From Tigriopus japonicus (taxonomy: Eukaryota > Arthropoda > Copepoda > Harpacticoida > Harpacticidae), in assembly GCA_010645155.1 (NCBI GenBank), contig JAAGOF010000204.1:903634-967633 (forward strand): DNA of 64,000 nt, given 5' to 3'. A model generated the notes under the pieces. That model was not told where the DNA came from and made no database searches. It saw only the letters and a list, made by a program, of their open reading frames with translations. How positions within the stretch are numbered: the first letter of the stretch is position 1; each line of letters starts with the position of its first letter. This document shows, piece after piece, positions 32,667 to 43,469 of this stretch. A program made the position numbers and the translations under genes.

Positions 32667-33735
32667 GATGTGCACAAACACAAACCAAGCAACCCTGATA
32701 TGGCCCAATTGACGGTATTGACCGGTCTACCAAGTATCAAATGTGACCTCGGGCATTTAATATTCGAAAAAAAGTTAGTTTACATGTCAAATCGCGCATG
32801 TAGCAACATGTCTTCACCACCGCCACCATAAATCACGACTTGAGATTATACAAAGAACATTGTTTTGTAACTTGTGATAACATGCAATTTTCCTCGGATT
32901 GTACAAAAATACATTCTCCTTTTAAATCTGAATTCAATCGAGACTTTGAGTAGAAGGATTGTGCCGAGTTCTGTTTGAGCTGTAAACATTGGTAGGGAAA
33001 ACAAGGCGTCAAAATGATGCATCTCGGGTTGCGAAACTTTTGCGGACTTGCCTAATGCCAAAATCCGAACTATTCAAATAACCAGGATGGCACAGATTGA
33101 TGCTCAAGGCCTTTCGAAAGATGTGCAATCACACATCTATTGATCTCAACGCCCAAATGGGTTTTATATTTTCCACCCAAAAATACCTCAATTCACGCGA
33201 TCTTTTGACCAAAAGGATGATTTTCCCCTTTCTGGTTTTTGAAATGTTACTGTATTACAAACTAATTTCAAGTGACACACTAAAACAAATTGCTGAGGGC
33301 ATTAAGAAGTTGCAGAAGATAGTGTAAATGTTGCCTCATGCCGCCATATGTTGTGTTTTTGAGTTCAGCAAGCGCAGCTTATGCGGTGAAACAGTTAATC
33401 GGACTGTATTCTTTCACAATACCAACAACAATTCTTGTATTGTTGCTCTATAGAATGCTCATTTGTAAGCAATGATGTCTAATGGGATTTTATTGCTAAA
33501 TGGCGGATTTGCACGCGAAAATGTTCACCTTAACAGAGTTTGTAGCCTTTGGAATCCCGAACCGCAAATCAAAATCATTGGACGCTTCTCACCAGAGCGA
33601 TCTCACGGTGATCAAGTGATCATAATTGTCAATAGACGCTCAATCGATGTTTGTCCACCGTCTGGCCAAAAAGCTTTGACAAGATCAAAAAAGCACCACA
33701 AACCATTGAGACACACAGAGTTGGGTCAATTACGT
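32667..33735. other. Intergenic stretch after IRE1
   Basis: It holds the IRE1 3' UTR. A 76-codon frame at 33097-33327 has no recognisable domain. Nothing else was supported. Confidence 0.45.
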
Positions 33736-34206
33736 GAAAAATGTGATTAATTACAATTACTTCATCAAAAAATATGATTAATTACAATAACTTCATCAAA
33801 AAATGTGATTAATTACAATAACTTCATCAAAAAATGTGATTAATTACAATTACTTTATCAAAAAATGTGATTCATTACAATTACTTCATCAAAAAATGTG
33901 ATTCATTACAATTACTTCATCAAAAAATGTGATTCATTACAATTACTTCATCAAAAAATGTGATTCATTACAATTACTTCATCAAAAAATGTGATTCATT
34001 ACAATTACTTCATCAAAAAATGTGATTCATTACAATTACTTCATCAAAAAATGTGATTCATTACAATTACTTCATCAAAAAATGTGATTCATTACAATTA
34101 CTTCATCAAAAAATGTGATTCATTACAATTACTTCATCAAAAAATGTGATTCATTACAATTACTTCATCAAAAAATGTGATTCATTACAATTACTTCATC
34201 AAAACA
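33736..34206. repeat. 31-bp minisatellite, about 15 copies
   Basis: The unit contains ATTACAATTACTTCATC and AAAAAATGTGATTC and repeats with a period of 31 bases. The first four or so units carry variants (TTAATTACAATAACTTC), while the later ones are almost identical, which points to recent expansion on the right side. The unit is related to the AATTAC-rich sequence at 34562-34678. Confidence 0.95.
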
Positions 34207-34561
34207 TGTTTTTCAGATTTTTTTTTTTTAGAAAACACGAACTTTGTACATATATATCAAGTATGACGATGTTTTGAAACTTTATTGTTGCACCTCATTT
34301 GTCTGCCCTTGGTTGTAAAAACCCCTTAATTCTGACAAAAAAATCATGGCCAAAAGCTCTTGTAGTTTAAAAGTATTTCAACATCGAAGCTTGAGAGTGT
34401 ATTGTAACAAAAGCTACCTGTTCGTGGCATTACATTGACCGCAAATTGATGACCAAATGATTGTTTTGCAAGTAAAAACTGATATATTGGTTTTATGGTT
34501 AATCTGAGGTAGCAAGATTTTGAAAAGTAAATGGTAATTTGTAACTGAAAATTTGTCAATC

Positions 34562-34678
34562 ACATGGCCAAAAATGTAATTAATTACAATTACTTGGCCC
34601 AAAAATGCAGTTAATTACAATTACTTGTAATTGAAATTACGTAATTATTATTGCAATTACAATTACTCCCCATCCCTG
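34562..34678. mobile_element. AATTAC-rich transposon end (hAT-like)
   Basis: Repeated GTAATTAATTACAATTACTT blocks end in CCCCATCCCTGG. Read on the other strand this gives CCAGGGATGGGGAGTAATTG, a hAT-like terminus. The minisatellite next to it seems to have grown from the same sequence. The other end was not found. Confidence 0.5.
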
Positions 34679-35682
34679 GAGGCAACAAACACAGTCTGTT
34701 GCGGACATCTCGCGGATTTCCTTGCCATTCATCGGAACGTCCTCAGAGTCCTAAAACCGAACCTGTGGAGAAATCTTCAGGCCACAACCAGAAAGGGCTC
34801 GCAAAATCTTCATTGTAGGGTATGTAGCCAGACAATCGTCGTTGGAAAGAAGGGTCTACCACCACTCACTCACCATGATCATCATCTAATCCTTGGTTCC
34901 GAGAAGGTACCACTAGGGTGTCTGTCTTGTCTATCTATCTCGGGGAGCAACTTAACACGCTTGCGGCCAGCAGCAAGGCAAATGGATTTCTTTTTAATTC
35001 TCCTCTCTCACAGAGAGAGAGAGAAAGAGAAGGTTTCCTCTTTTTCCATGTTTTTTCATTTCAGTCGTCAGTCTGGCGATTGCTTTGACCGTGTTCACTT
35101 CTCCCTCGCTCCGCTCGTTCTTCTGCAGTGCTTTGCTCTCACTCACCTCACACGCACTCACTCACTCACATTCATATATTGGTATAGTCAAGTTGGTTGG
35201 TGGTTTCGTAGTTTCGCGTGCTTTTAGTCCTCTAAGCCATTGGTGTTTCTCTTGCTCTCCGGTTGTTGTTGCAGTGGTTGTAGTACTAGTACGATGGGGC
35301 CAACAAAATATGTGGGTCAATCTTTGAGTGAGTGAATGAGTGGGTGGGTGTGGAGTAAAATTGGTTTTCGGGCACTTCATACATATTTCGAGGCGTGAGA
35401 GTTTCGGACCGGTGGAAACAAACACTCGTAACATCACGACAATTCGTCTCGAGCATGTCAACCAACGGGTGTGGTGATGGTGGGAAATGTCATGCTATGT
35501 AGAAAGTGAAGTCGTCTCGTGTTTTCCCTCGTTGGTTGGTTGATGAACCACCGGCAGCTGGCAGAACTCATCTTCAGGTGTGATAACAACATCGTGTGTG
35601 AGTGTGGAAGTCGAGGACACTTTTCTGCCCGAATCTCGTTCTAGTCAAGAAAGCCAGAGCCTCGTTTGCTCCATCCAAGAAC
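34679..35682. other. Intergenic stretch upstream of the allergen-like gene
   Basis: It includes a GA run near 35020 and CTCACTCAC repeats near 35150 and 35330. A long open frame at 34631-35227 begins inside transposon sequence and is not supported as a gene. Confidence 0.45.
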
Positions 35683-38552
35683 ATGCGTCTTCTTCTTCTT
35701 CATCATTACATCAAGTCCTATTCAATCACAAGTCATGTCACCTTCCATGTGGGTTTTCTGGCTCTCATTTGGAGCCATATCGTGCCTTCACACACATTGG
35801 ACTTTGGTATGTGTTCTCATTCATTAGGACAGTCTTCATGATGAGGGATGCAGCTTAAAATTAAAAGTTTTCCCACCCGAACTTGGTTTATTGGAAAATG
35901 ATTGGGAATTATTGTCCGACACTTTGACGAGCTTCGTTACTCTCCGAAGTAATACAGGGTTAGGCGCAATTACTCGTACAGGATTTTAATTGAAAATGGC
36001 AAGGCTTGAGATCTTGCAATAGTTTTGAAATTTCATCTGACAGTTAAACATTTCTTTTGAAAGGAATTCATAGTTTGTACACACAAATTGAAAATCTTGC
36101 TTTGGAAAGGTTAAAAATCAATTCTAAGCCAAAAAAGAATATTCCCTAACGAATTGACCAATCTACGGTGTTTTCAAATTATCAAGTAAAATCGGAGTAA
36201 AGCTAAAAATGTAATAAAGTTTTTGGAGATACTTCTCACTGATTATCAGGGCGTTCCGTTTAAGGAAATTAAATTGATCGTTTTTCATAATACCCTCGGA
36301 ATACAGGCTAAAAGGTTGAATCACAAGAAGCGACAAGTGTTTTAAACTGTGCGAGCGCTCGTAATTCAAGGGCGAGATTAATGGTGAATAGATGCACTTC
36401 TTGGCAGGGATTTTTTATTTATCAAAAGCTCTTTCCATGCGTCGTCATAAAAGGAAACGTTTTTCATGCACCCACTTTGAACGCGAAGCCGTGAAATGTA
36501 CCGTTATTCATTGCATTCGCTAATCTTCATGGTCGTATAAAATTCCGCCGAGGCTTTTTCAGAAAAAAGATGGTTCATTCTAAATAAAATAATTGCTCAC
36601 ACGGCTCAAGGTCTGCTATTTTCTAATTTCCACATTATTCGAGTCCAACCAGCTAGAACAACCATTTTCCACTGAGGTCACCAAGTGTTTTGGGTCATCC
36701 AGGAATGTGAGCATTGAACGTCCAAAAAGAGAAGAGACAATATAAAGCTGGTGCCCCAAAATGGGAGTTGTCGGAACCTGGGTCATAAAAAAGCTATTGC
36801 TTAGCTGTACTTTCCCATTATCGGCATTCACACTGTTCTCGCTCCTTCAGCAAAGCAATCTTTTCGAACATTTTTAATCAACGGAACCGATTGATTCTGA
36901 AGATCTGACCGCAAATTGTCCATTACTTGAATACTTCTGCTTTTGTCGGTGGGTTTTTTAATAAATAAAGGAGCATCATCATGTTGTGTTCCTGCCATAA
37001 ACTATTGTTCGAAAAATCATTTTGGAGTTTTGAAACTGAGCGAGTGACAAGCAAGGTCGTTTGACTCATATTTTAGGGGGTTCGGTTGGCGTCATGATGG
37101 AAATTGTTTGATCAGATCCCCTCAACCATGGTGTGGGCATTTCTCTCGCATCCACTTTGGATGTCGAGAATAGAATTGCCCATCATCCTTGGGAGGAAAA
37201 CACGCTTTTCAAACTTTCTACGTTCATGACTGGCAAAAAATGCAAGCCTGCTGATCTATAAAAAACATCCATCGTTTCAAGTGCGTCTCCAGTCAAATCG
37301 CTTTCATATGTCAATGTCTCTCGATTTTCAGTGTCCAGTGTGGCCAATCATCAATCCAATGTCCACAATGGCTCGAGTCTATTCTTGAACATGGCCCACA
37401 GTTCTTTCGGAATGCGTCCCAATTCGAATGGTCGTGAGGACAAGAAATCCGAAGTGCTTTCGGATCTGACTCCCATTGCCAGTAGCTCTGTGACGCTCAT
37501 TGACCCTGGATTGGATGCTCGCAAAGAGATTGCCACTTATAATCTTTTCATGGACGCTATTTTCCTGAGGATGAATGCGGCCATTCGTTCCAAAAACTTG
37601 GATCCCATGGATCTCAAACTATTACCCAATACCAAGCCCAGTTCGCCAAGAATGACGGAGGAAGAGGAAAAAGAAGCCGATGGGTAGGTATCGTTAAAAT
37701 TGTTCTTAGTGTGTGCATAATGAAGAGCCTCTTTGGAGTTGTTTTGAGAGTTTCGCAGAGTTTTTGAACCGCCTTAAGATTTTAGCCAAACAAACTGCTG
37801 GATGAAGCAAAAAAAAGTGTTCAACAAAGTAAATACCATCCTGGCCTTCTAGCCAAGTTTAAGCCGACTTTCATACACTTGAGATTACTCCAACTCATTC
37901 CCTAATTGACAACGCTTCTCGTTTCAGTCGGAAAAGAACCACAACCGAATCCATTCTCATATTATCCACACCGATCACAACGACAACAACAGAACGACCC
38001 CATTTTGCGCCCATTCTTTCCGAAGAAGACGACCAAGAGCTTTTTGAACATAACGATAATGCGATCAACACGAATGGTACCAATAGTAGTAATAACTCTG
38101 ATGAAGAATCAGTCGCCGCGTCAGCCTCAAAGGTCGGCACATCCTCAATTTGGTTTATAGATTTTGACCACGATTTGTGTGTGACCTAGGGATGATTTCC
38201 GTTTCAGATCCGGGGTTGGTTGTACGGAATGTCGACCCTGAAACGCTCAGGAGACGTGTCCATCTTCATTCGCGAGAATTATCGCACCATCCAATGTCCT
38301 TTCGCATTAGGACCTTTGGAGTTGAAAGTGTCCAAGACCGTGGGCACGGGTAAGGCCAAGCGAACCAAGTCAGCCACGGCCAAAACCGATCGCATGTTGG
38401 GCCTCATGGACTTGAAGATTGACCGCATCAACGGTGAAGCGGAAATCACCAACGTGTTTTTCGACGAGCTCGGTGGGGTCGACCTCCAAGGGAATCTCAG
38501 ACGCCGAGCAGACACCGGCAAGATTGATAGAAAACAATCCAAATACAGGTAA
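35683..38552 (+). CDS. Secreted group-7-allergen/JHBP-like lipid-binding protein
   Basis: Exons 37332-37683, 37928-38132 and 38208-38552 join in phase. A likely first exon at 35683-35806 fits the phase and supplies a hydrophobic signal segment (VTFHVGFLALIW). The product would be about 341 residues. The block TYNLFMDAIFLRMNAAIRSK then NLDPMDLKL, and later LYGMSTLKRSGDVSI, resemble the first helix (FDPMK) and the RGLKQMKRVGD strand of mite group-7 allergens. These are TULIP-fold proteins related to juvenile-hormone-binding proteins that hold lipid ligands. Between the two blocks lies an extra acidic, Thr-rich linker of about 110 residues. The frame ends at TAA (38550), but AAATACAG/GTAATA there is also a fair donor site, so the C-terminal half of the fold may lie on an unseen exon. 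Confidence 0.6.
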
Positions 38553-38556
38553 TAAT

Positions 38557-39015
38557 TAGAGCACTATAATAAAAGAGTACAATCATAAAGTGCGCTATCT
38601 AACGGATTTCATGCGGCAACAGCTCGCAGTTCCCTTGAAATACCTATTTTTGAAGAAACCAACGATCATTCTTCAGTCTTGCACAAACTAAAGTGCCTAA
38701 AATGTTGATGGCCGAACTCCAAATAGAACCGTAAGTGCTTTTCTGATGTTTTTTGGCATATATCATGCCTGAATTAACTTTTTAGTAGTCAGATTTCCAT
38801 GCCAATTTGAAAGGAATTTTATCAATAATTGCAACCAAACACCACCACGGGTCCATTAACAATACTCAGTCAACATTTGAGGCACTTTAGTTTGTCCAAA
38901 ACTGATGGTTGACCGTTGCAATCTTCAAAAATATTATGGGAACTGCGAGCTGTTGCCGCATTAAATCCACTAGATGGCGCACTTTATGATCGTACTCTTT
39001 TATTATAGTGCTCTA
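38557..39015. mobile_element. TA-flanked MITE (Tc1/mariner-like) with 76-bp TIRs
   Basis: The arms 38559-38634 and 38938-39013 are reverse complements with a few differences (GAGCACTATAATAAAAGAGT onward to CAGCTCGCAGTTCCC). TA dinucleotides flank both ends, as expected for Tc1/mariner-type insertion. The element is 455 bp and carries no transposase. It begins seven bases after the stop codon of the allergen-like frame. A degenerate relative lies at 8470-8545. Confidence 0.88.
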
Positions 39016-41322
39016 GAAATCATAAGAAAAGACAAATTCAAAGCACACTAAAACCATTGTGAGATAAGAAAATCGCAAACGGTAAAGGTGGTCATGGACG
39101 AAAAAGGTATTTGTATTGCATTCGTTTCGGCAAAACTTCGTTACACAATTTACCTCACATCAAGAGATCAAGAGAGTTGAAGACGCTAATAATGAATTGG
39201 TTGCATGTTAACACTTGCAATTCAAAAATCACAAGAAAAATTAGTGGCAAATAAGTGAGCGTATTTACAACGGAGGGTAATTGTTATGGCTATTTGTTAA
39301 TGATTATTTCAAGATCGAGATTGCGTTTAATTACATTTTCCACCAACTAGCCGTTATTTCAATTCATTTGTTAAAACTTCAGCTATTGGCAATGTTTTAG
39401 CTATCACCTTAAAAGCCAAAGCCAATTACTTTTAAATATCTCCACACAGCTAACTGACTTGAACACATATTTGGATTCAAAGTGTTCGTGCTACAATAAA
39501 TGCTTAAGCCTTAATGCATAAAGCTACTCATGAAATACAAGGACCGTTAGTCTGACTTGATTCAGTCTGGTATGCTCTACTATTTTGTTTTTTCAATTGT
39601 AAATTTTCAAGAAATGGGAACGTTTTCGAGAATGGTCATATGGAATTTCGTATTCGTATGGCACAGTCAAAGCTGGATTTAAAAATACTTGATGTATGAA
39701 TTTTTTTTAACGTTGACCAAATGGTACATTTTGCACACAACCTCTCTTAACATAAGAACAATGTTGCTGACAATAGACAATAGTCTTTTTCGCCATCAGT
39801 CTTGTCCGATAAATACCTTTGAGTTAGCCAAAAAGTGAAAACTTGAGAACCCATTTCTTTCTTTTCACTGTAAGCCAGTCCATTGAACTTGATAATGGAG
39901 AAAGTTCCTTTCTCGTAAAAAGCTGAAGAAGCCTTGAGGACAAGTTTCATTGGCAAGAGTCTGAGCGAGAGAACTCACAGACAACCAACCCCCAAAAGAC
40001 CCTTCTCAAAGACGGTGGGTTGGTCGTGAAAAGGCCAGAGGAATAAAGAAAACCGAGATCTCCTTACTTGTCGTTTCGAAGAGCTCTTTTCATTACATGA
40101 TCAAACCCTTTCAATGGCTCCTCTAATTTGGTCTTAAGAGTTCAGCTCTGGTGCTCGCTCATCATTGAAGGTCTCGCGAGTTTTCCTCACTCTTTCTTGA
40201 CCAAGGAAAGAAACTCGATCAGGCAGAGAGGAAAAAAAGGTTGAAATGAAGGCCTTCTTCTTCTAACGGTCATTGATGGTCCCATCGATTCGCAATTCGC
40301 GCCCAGCCTTTAAAGATAGTTCCAACAATCATTTGGCCAGGAAATTGGGAAATTCGCCTCCCTCCTTTCTTTTTCGTCGTCCACGCCAATTGTAGCCATG
40401 AAATAAAGTTATCCCCAAATAGAGCCATTCTCTCGGCCTTTAAGATATTTGAGGATGAAATGGAAAGCGGCAAACGACTGTTTTACTTCAAAATGGCAAA
40501 ATTTATCCCCCATTGATCGATCCCAAAGACAAAGACAACGAACTATATTAACAGATTGGCTGTATTCTCCGTTTTCATGTTGGAGAAATGGAATGAAATC
40601 GGACCCAATCTCACGTGCAGATTGGGCTTCAATGATCTTTCCTAGAAATTGGATCGCAAAATTGAGCGTGTGGAGAGTTCTGTGATTGCCAAGTAGTTCA
40701 TTCAGATAATCTATTGAACCCGAAAATGGTCTGGTTTACCGATATGCCCATTAGCATTGTCAAGATTGAGCACATTGATTTCTTTTTTTGGTCGTAGTTT
40801 TGAAGTTCGTGTCATTTGACCCTGTTCTTTTGGAGGGCTCCTGACTCCATTTATTTCATTCAAGAGAGACGCACCTAAATCAATGGTCTATTTTTAGAGT
40901 CCCTAATCAAATTGGAATGGAAGCGAAAGAAGTCAACATCAGATGGGAATATATTGTTGAATTAGTTTATTATGCCAATATTTGATGATTTCCAAAATTC
41001 ACTTCTACCAATTTGAAAGTGGTTGTTTGCCCATAGCCTGCTTTCAAGCGCATATTTGTTTTTCTAAGCATCAATATTAATGCAAATGAGTTGTTTGGCG
41101 TTTATAATGAAGTTTCTCCAATTTGAAGCACCAATTTATGGCGAAAGAGGAGAAGTAAAATGATTAGTTAGATGTCCAATTATAAGAGGTCTAGGGTTTG
41201 GTTCTCACCCATTTCCCCCTTCATTTTTACGTAAAAGACAACAGACTCTAGTTCATACTCTCATTTTGAAAAATGTTTTGAGAACGGAACCTCTTCGTAA
41301 GAAAAAAAATGTTCATTTGGTA

Positions 41323-41850
41323 CGCACGGTGTTCTTTTGAGCGTGAGAAGTCATTTTCAAATTCCAGAAATTTTTGAGACCACTTTTGAGATGTGAACGC
41401 AATGCAGAGCATTTATTTGAATTCGGCTAAATCGGTCACGGGCAAAAACTCTATAATGTTACTTAAAACATACTTAAAAACAAATATTTGAAAATTTACT
41501 TTGACTTTAGTGTTAGACGTACTAAGAGCAATGTTGCTCTAAAATATTTCGGAAGTCTATTTTGCGGGTCTTCCTTCAACGAGTTTTTCGATCAGCATTC
41601 TCGAAGGACCAATTGGGAGGGTCGTTACAATAATTAAGACAAACGGCTAAGTAGAATTAGACAATGGAAGAAAATGTTCAAAAAATGTATTTAAGCATGC
41701 TTTAAGTGACCTTACATCGTGTTTTTGCCCGTGACCTAATTAACAGAATTTAGATACAGATGCGGTATTGCATTCACACCTCAAAATTGGTCTCGAAAGT
41801 TTTTGGAATTTGAAAATGACTTCTCACGCTCAAAAAAACACCGTGTGCGA
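41323..41850. mobile_element. MITE or foldback element with about 175-bp arms
   Basis: The left arm starting CGCACGGTGTTCTTTTGAGC is mirrored by a right arm ending ...GCTCAAAAAAACACCGTGTGCG. Pairing is strong over the first 60 bases (GAGAAGTCATTTTCAAATTCC) and continues with mismatches through GGTCACGGGCAAAAAC to about 41495 and 41680. No reading frame is contained. Flanking duplications were not established. Confidence 0.8.
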
Positions 41851-43164
41851 TGAAACCTATTGTTGTTCGTGTACTGTGCTCGCAAATTTAAGTTCAAAAG
41901 TTAATTTTGATTGAAAAATCCTGAAAGCTTTGAAGTAACTAGCAAACTAGAGTATAATGATGACAGGTCTGAATGTAATGGGTTCCCTCCTTGAAAAATA
42001 GTTTCTATGGGCATTACTTTGATGGAATGAATAAATGAGATGGATCAAACAATAAATATTTTCCTTGGGTCATTATGACCACGAGCAAAAATGTTGGCAA
42101 TCTCTTATTTTCTTGCTTCAAAAGATCGACAATTTTTGAGCCAAATCAAAGGGTCTTGGCATCTTGGGTGTTCACTATTTCCTCATTTTCGTAATTGGCA
42201 TCAACATCAGAAAAAGATCGCATCTAGATGGTATTCCAAAACAGATAACCGCAAACCAGGTCTGAATGCCCTAAAAGGCAGTCAGACATTGTTAAACGCT
42301 TTGAACAGCAATGACATTAAAAGCGCTTTTTCTTGACACTAGATTCTTGACCTTTGAGAAGAGACGAAATGGGCATGTAAATGCTTTGTAGTGATTTATC
42401 TCCACTTGAAAATTGGAATAACATCAGCTGTTTTTAACGAGAAGAGAAGCTTGCCTCAAAAATATCTTGATCTGTAACTACCAGATCATTTTATCAAGCT
42501 AGTCGATAACATCATTATTAGGATCATGGTCTGTTTTTCTTACCCTTTTCGAAATTGAAAATAAACTAGAGAACTATCTCCGAGCACCTTGGCCAAAATT
42601 TCATTATCCTACAATTGGTAGTTATGGGACTGTTTCCTCTTTGATTTAATGTTTATCTTTATATATTTCGAACTCCAGGGCAACTTAAATTTGTGAAACG
42701 TAAAGTTCTGTCTCTTTTTCACCACAACTCTTGAAAATGTAAAACTGGGGCAAAGTTTTGATTCATTATGGAATACATGTCACAGATGAAAGCTATTGTT
42801 CAGAATAGATTGAAACAAATTGACACGAAACAAAGCCAGAAAAAATTAATGATGCATAAAAACCCTTCGAGCATAAATTTTGCTCCATCTTCAAACTTCA
42901 ATTTATTTCGCATTCCTTACAACAAAAATGATTTGAAGGAGTAAAATAGTTGCCATCGTTTCGATTAGAAATTACCAAGTGTGAAACTATCGGCGAATAT
43001 AAAAGGACGCAAATGATCAGTCAACCATGAAAGCATTATTCCTGTTTTAAACAGTCAAACATTTTGTCTAGATTATACTACCAAGAGCTGCACAATCCAC
43101 ACCAAGTTATTTTAACAGTCACTCCTTTTTTCCAACTTTCCAGTCCCACATTAGGTTAAAAATA

Positions 43165-43240
43165 CAACACGAGATAGCTAAGGAGAACCTAGCATGTTGG
43201 TGGTTTGGACCACACAAAAGCGCCGCTGGTTCGAACCTTG
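43165..43240 (+). mobile_element. tRNA-like SINE head
   Basis: GATAGCTAAGGAGAACC resembles a tRNA A box and D arm, and CTGGTTCGAACC about 45 bases later is a good B box. The acceptor stem does not pair, so a working tRNA gene is unlikely. It differs from the SINE family at 3625 and 23152. Confidence 0.4.
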
Positions 43241-43469
43241 ACGTCGACTGGAATGATGTGATTTGTAAAGTTATCTCACTGAAACTCGTGCGTTTGTGAA
43301 CTTCCTGTTGCAGATTAGTTCTGGCTTCAAAAGCAGCCTTGAGTATCAAGAAAGTTGCCCGCCTCGTGGTCTCTTCACCCACGTTACTCAGAACCAAAAA
43401 GGGGCCAATATCCTCAGATGAGACTACTTGGAAAACCAAGAAGAAGCCAAGGACGACGAGGACCTCCAC
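43230..43469 (-). CDS. Possible short secreted protein ORF
   Basis: The ATG at 43469 opens a frame with a textbook signal peptide (EVLVVLGFFLVFQVVSS, then acidic residues) and continues at least to about 43250. After that the frame runs into the tRNA-like sequence, so any real exon probably ends before. The opposite strand is also open. No homology was recognised. Confidence 0.22.

Noticed and set aside
33736..34206. Possible CRISPR array
   Set aside because: The 31-bp units are contiguous tandem copies without unique spacers, in a eukaryotic genome.
34631..35227. 198-codon plus-strand frame
   Set aside because: It begins inside transposon sequence, crosses simple repeats and shows no domain.
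35735..35806. Alternative start MSPSMWVFWLSFG as signal peptide of the allergen-like gene
   Set aside because: Its phase at the donor (0) does not fit the next exon, which would then hit a stop. The frame from 35683 fits.
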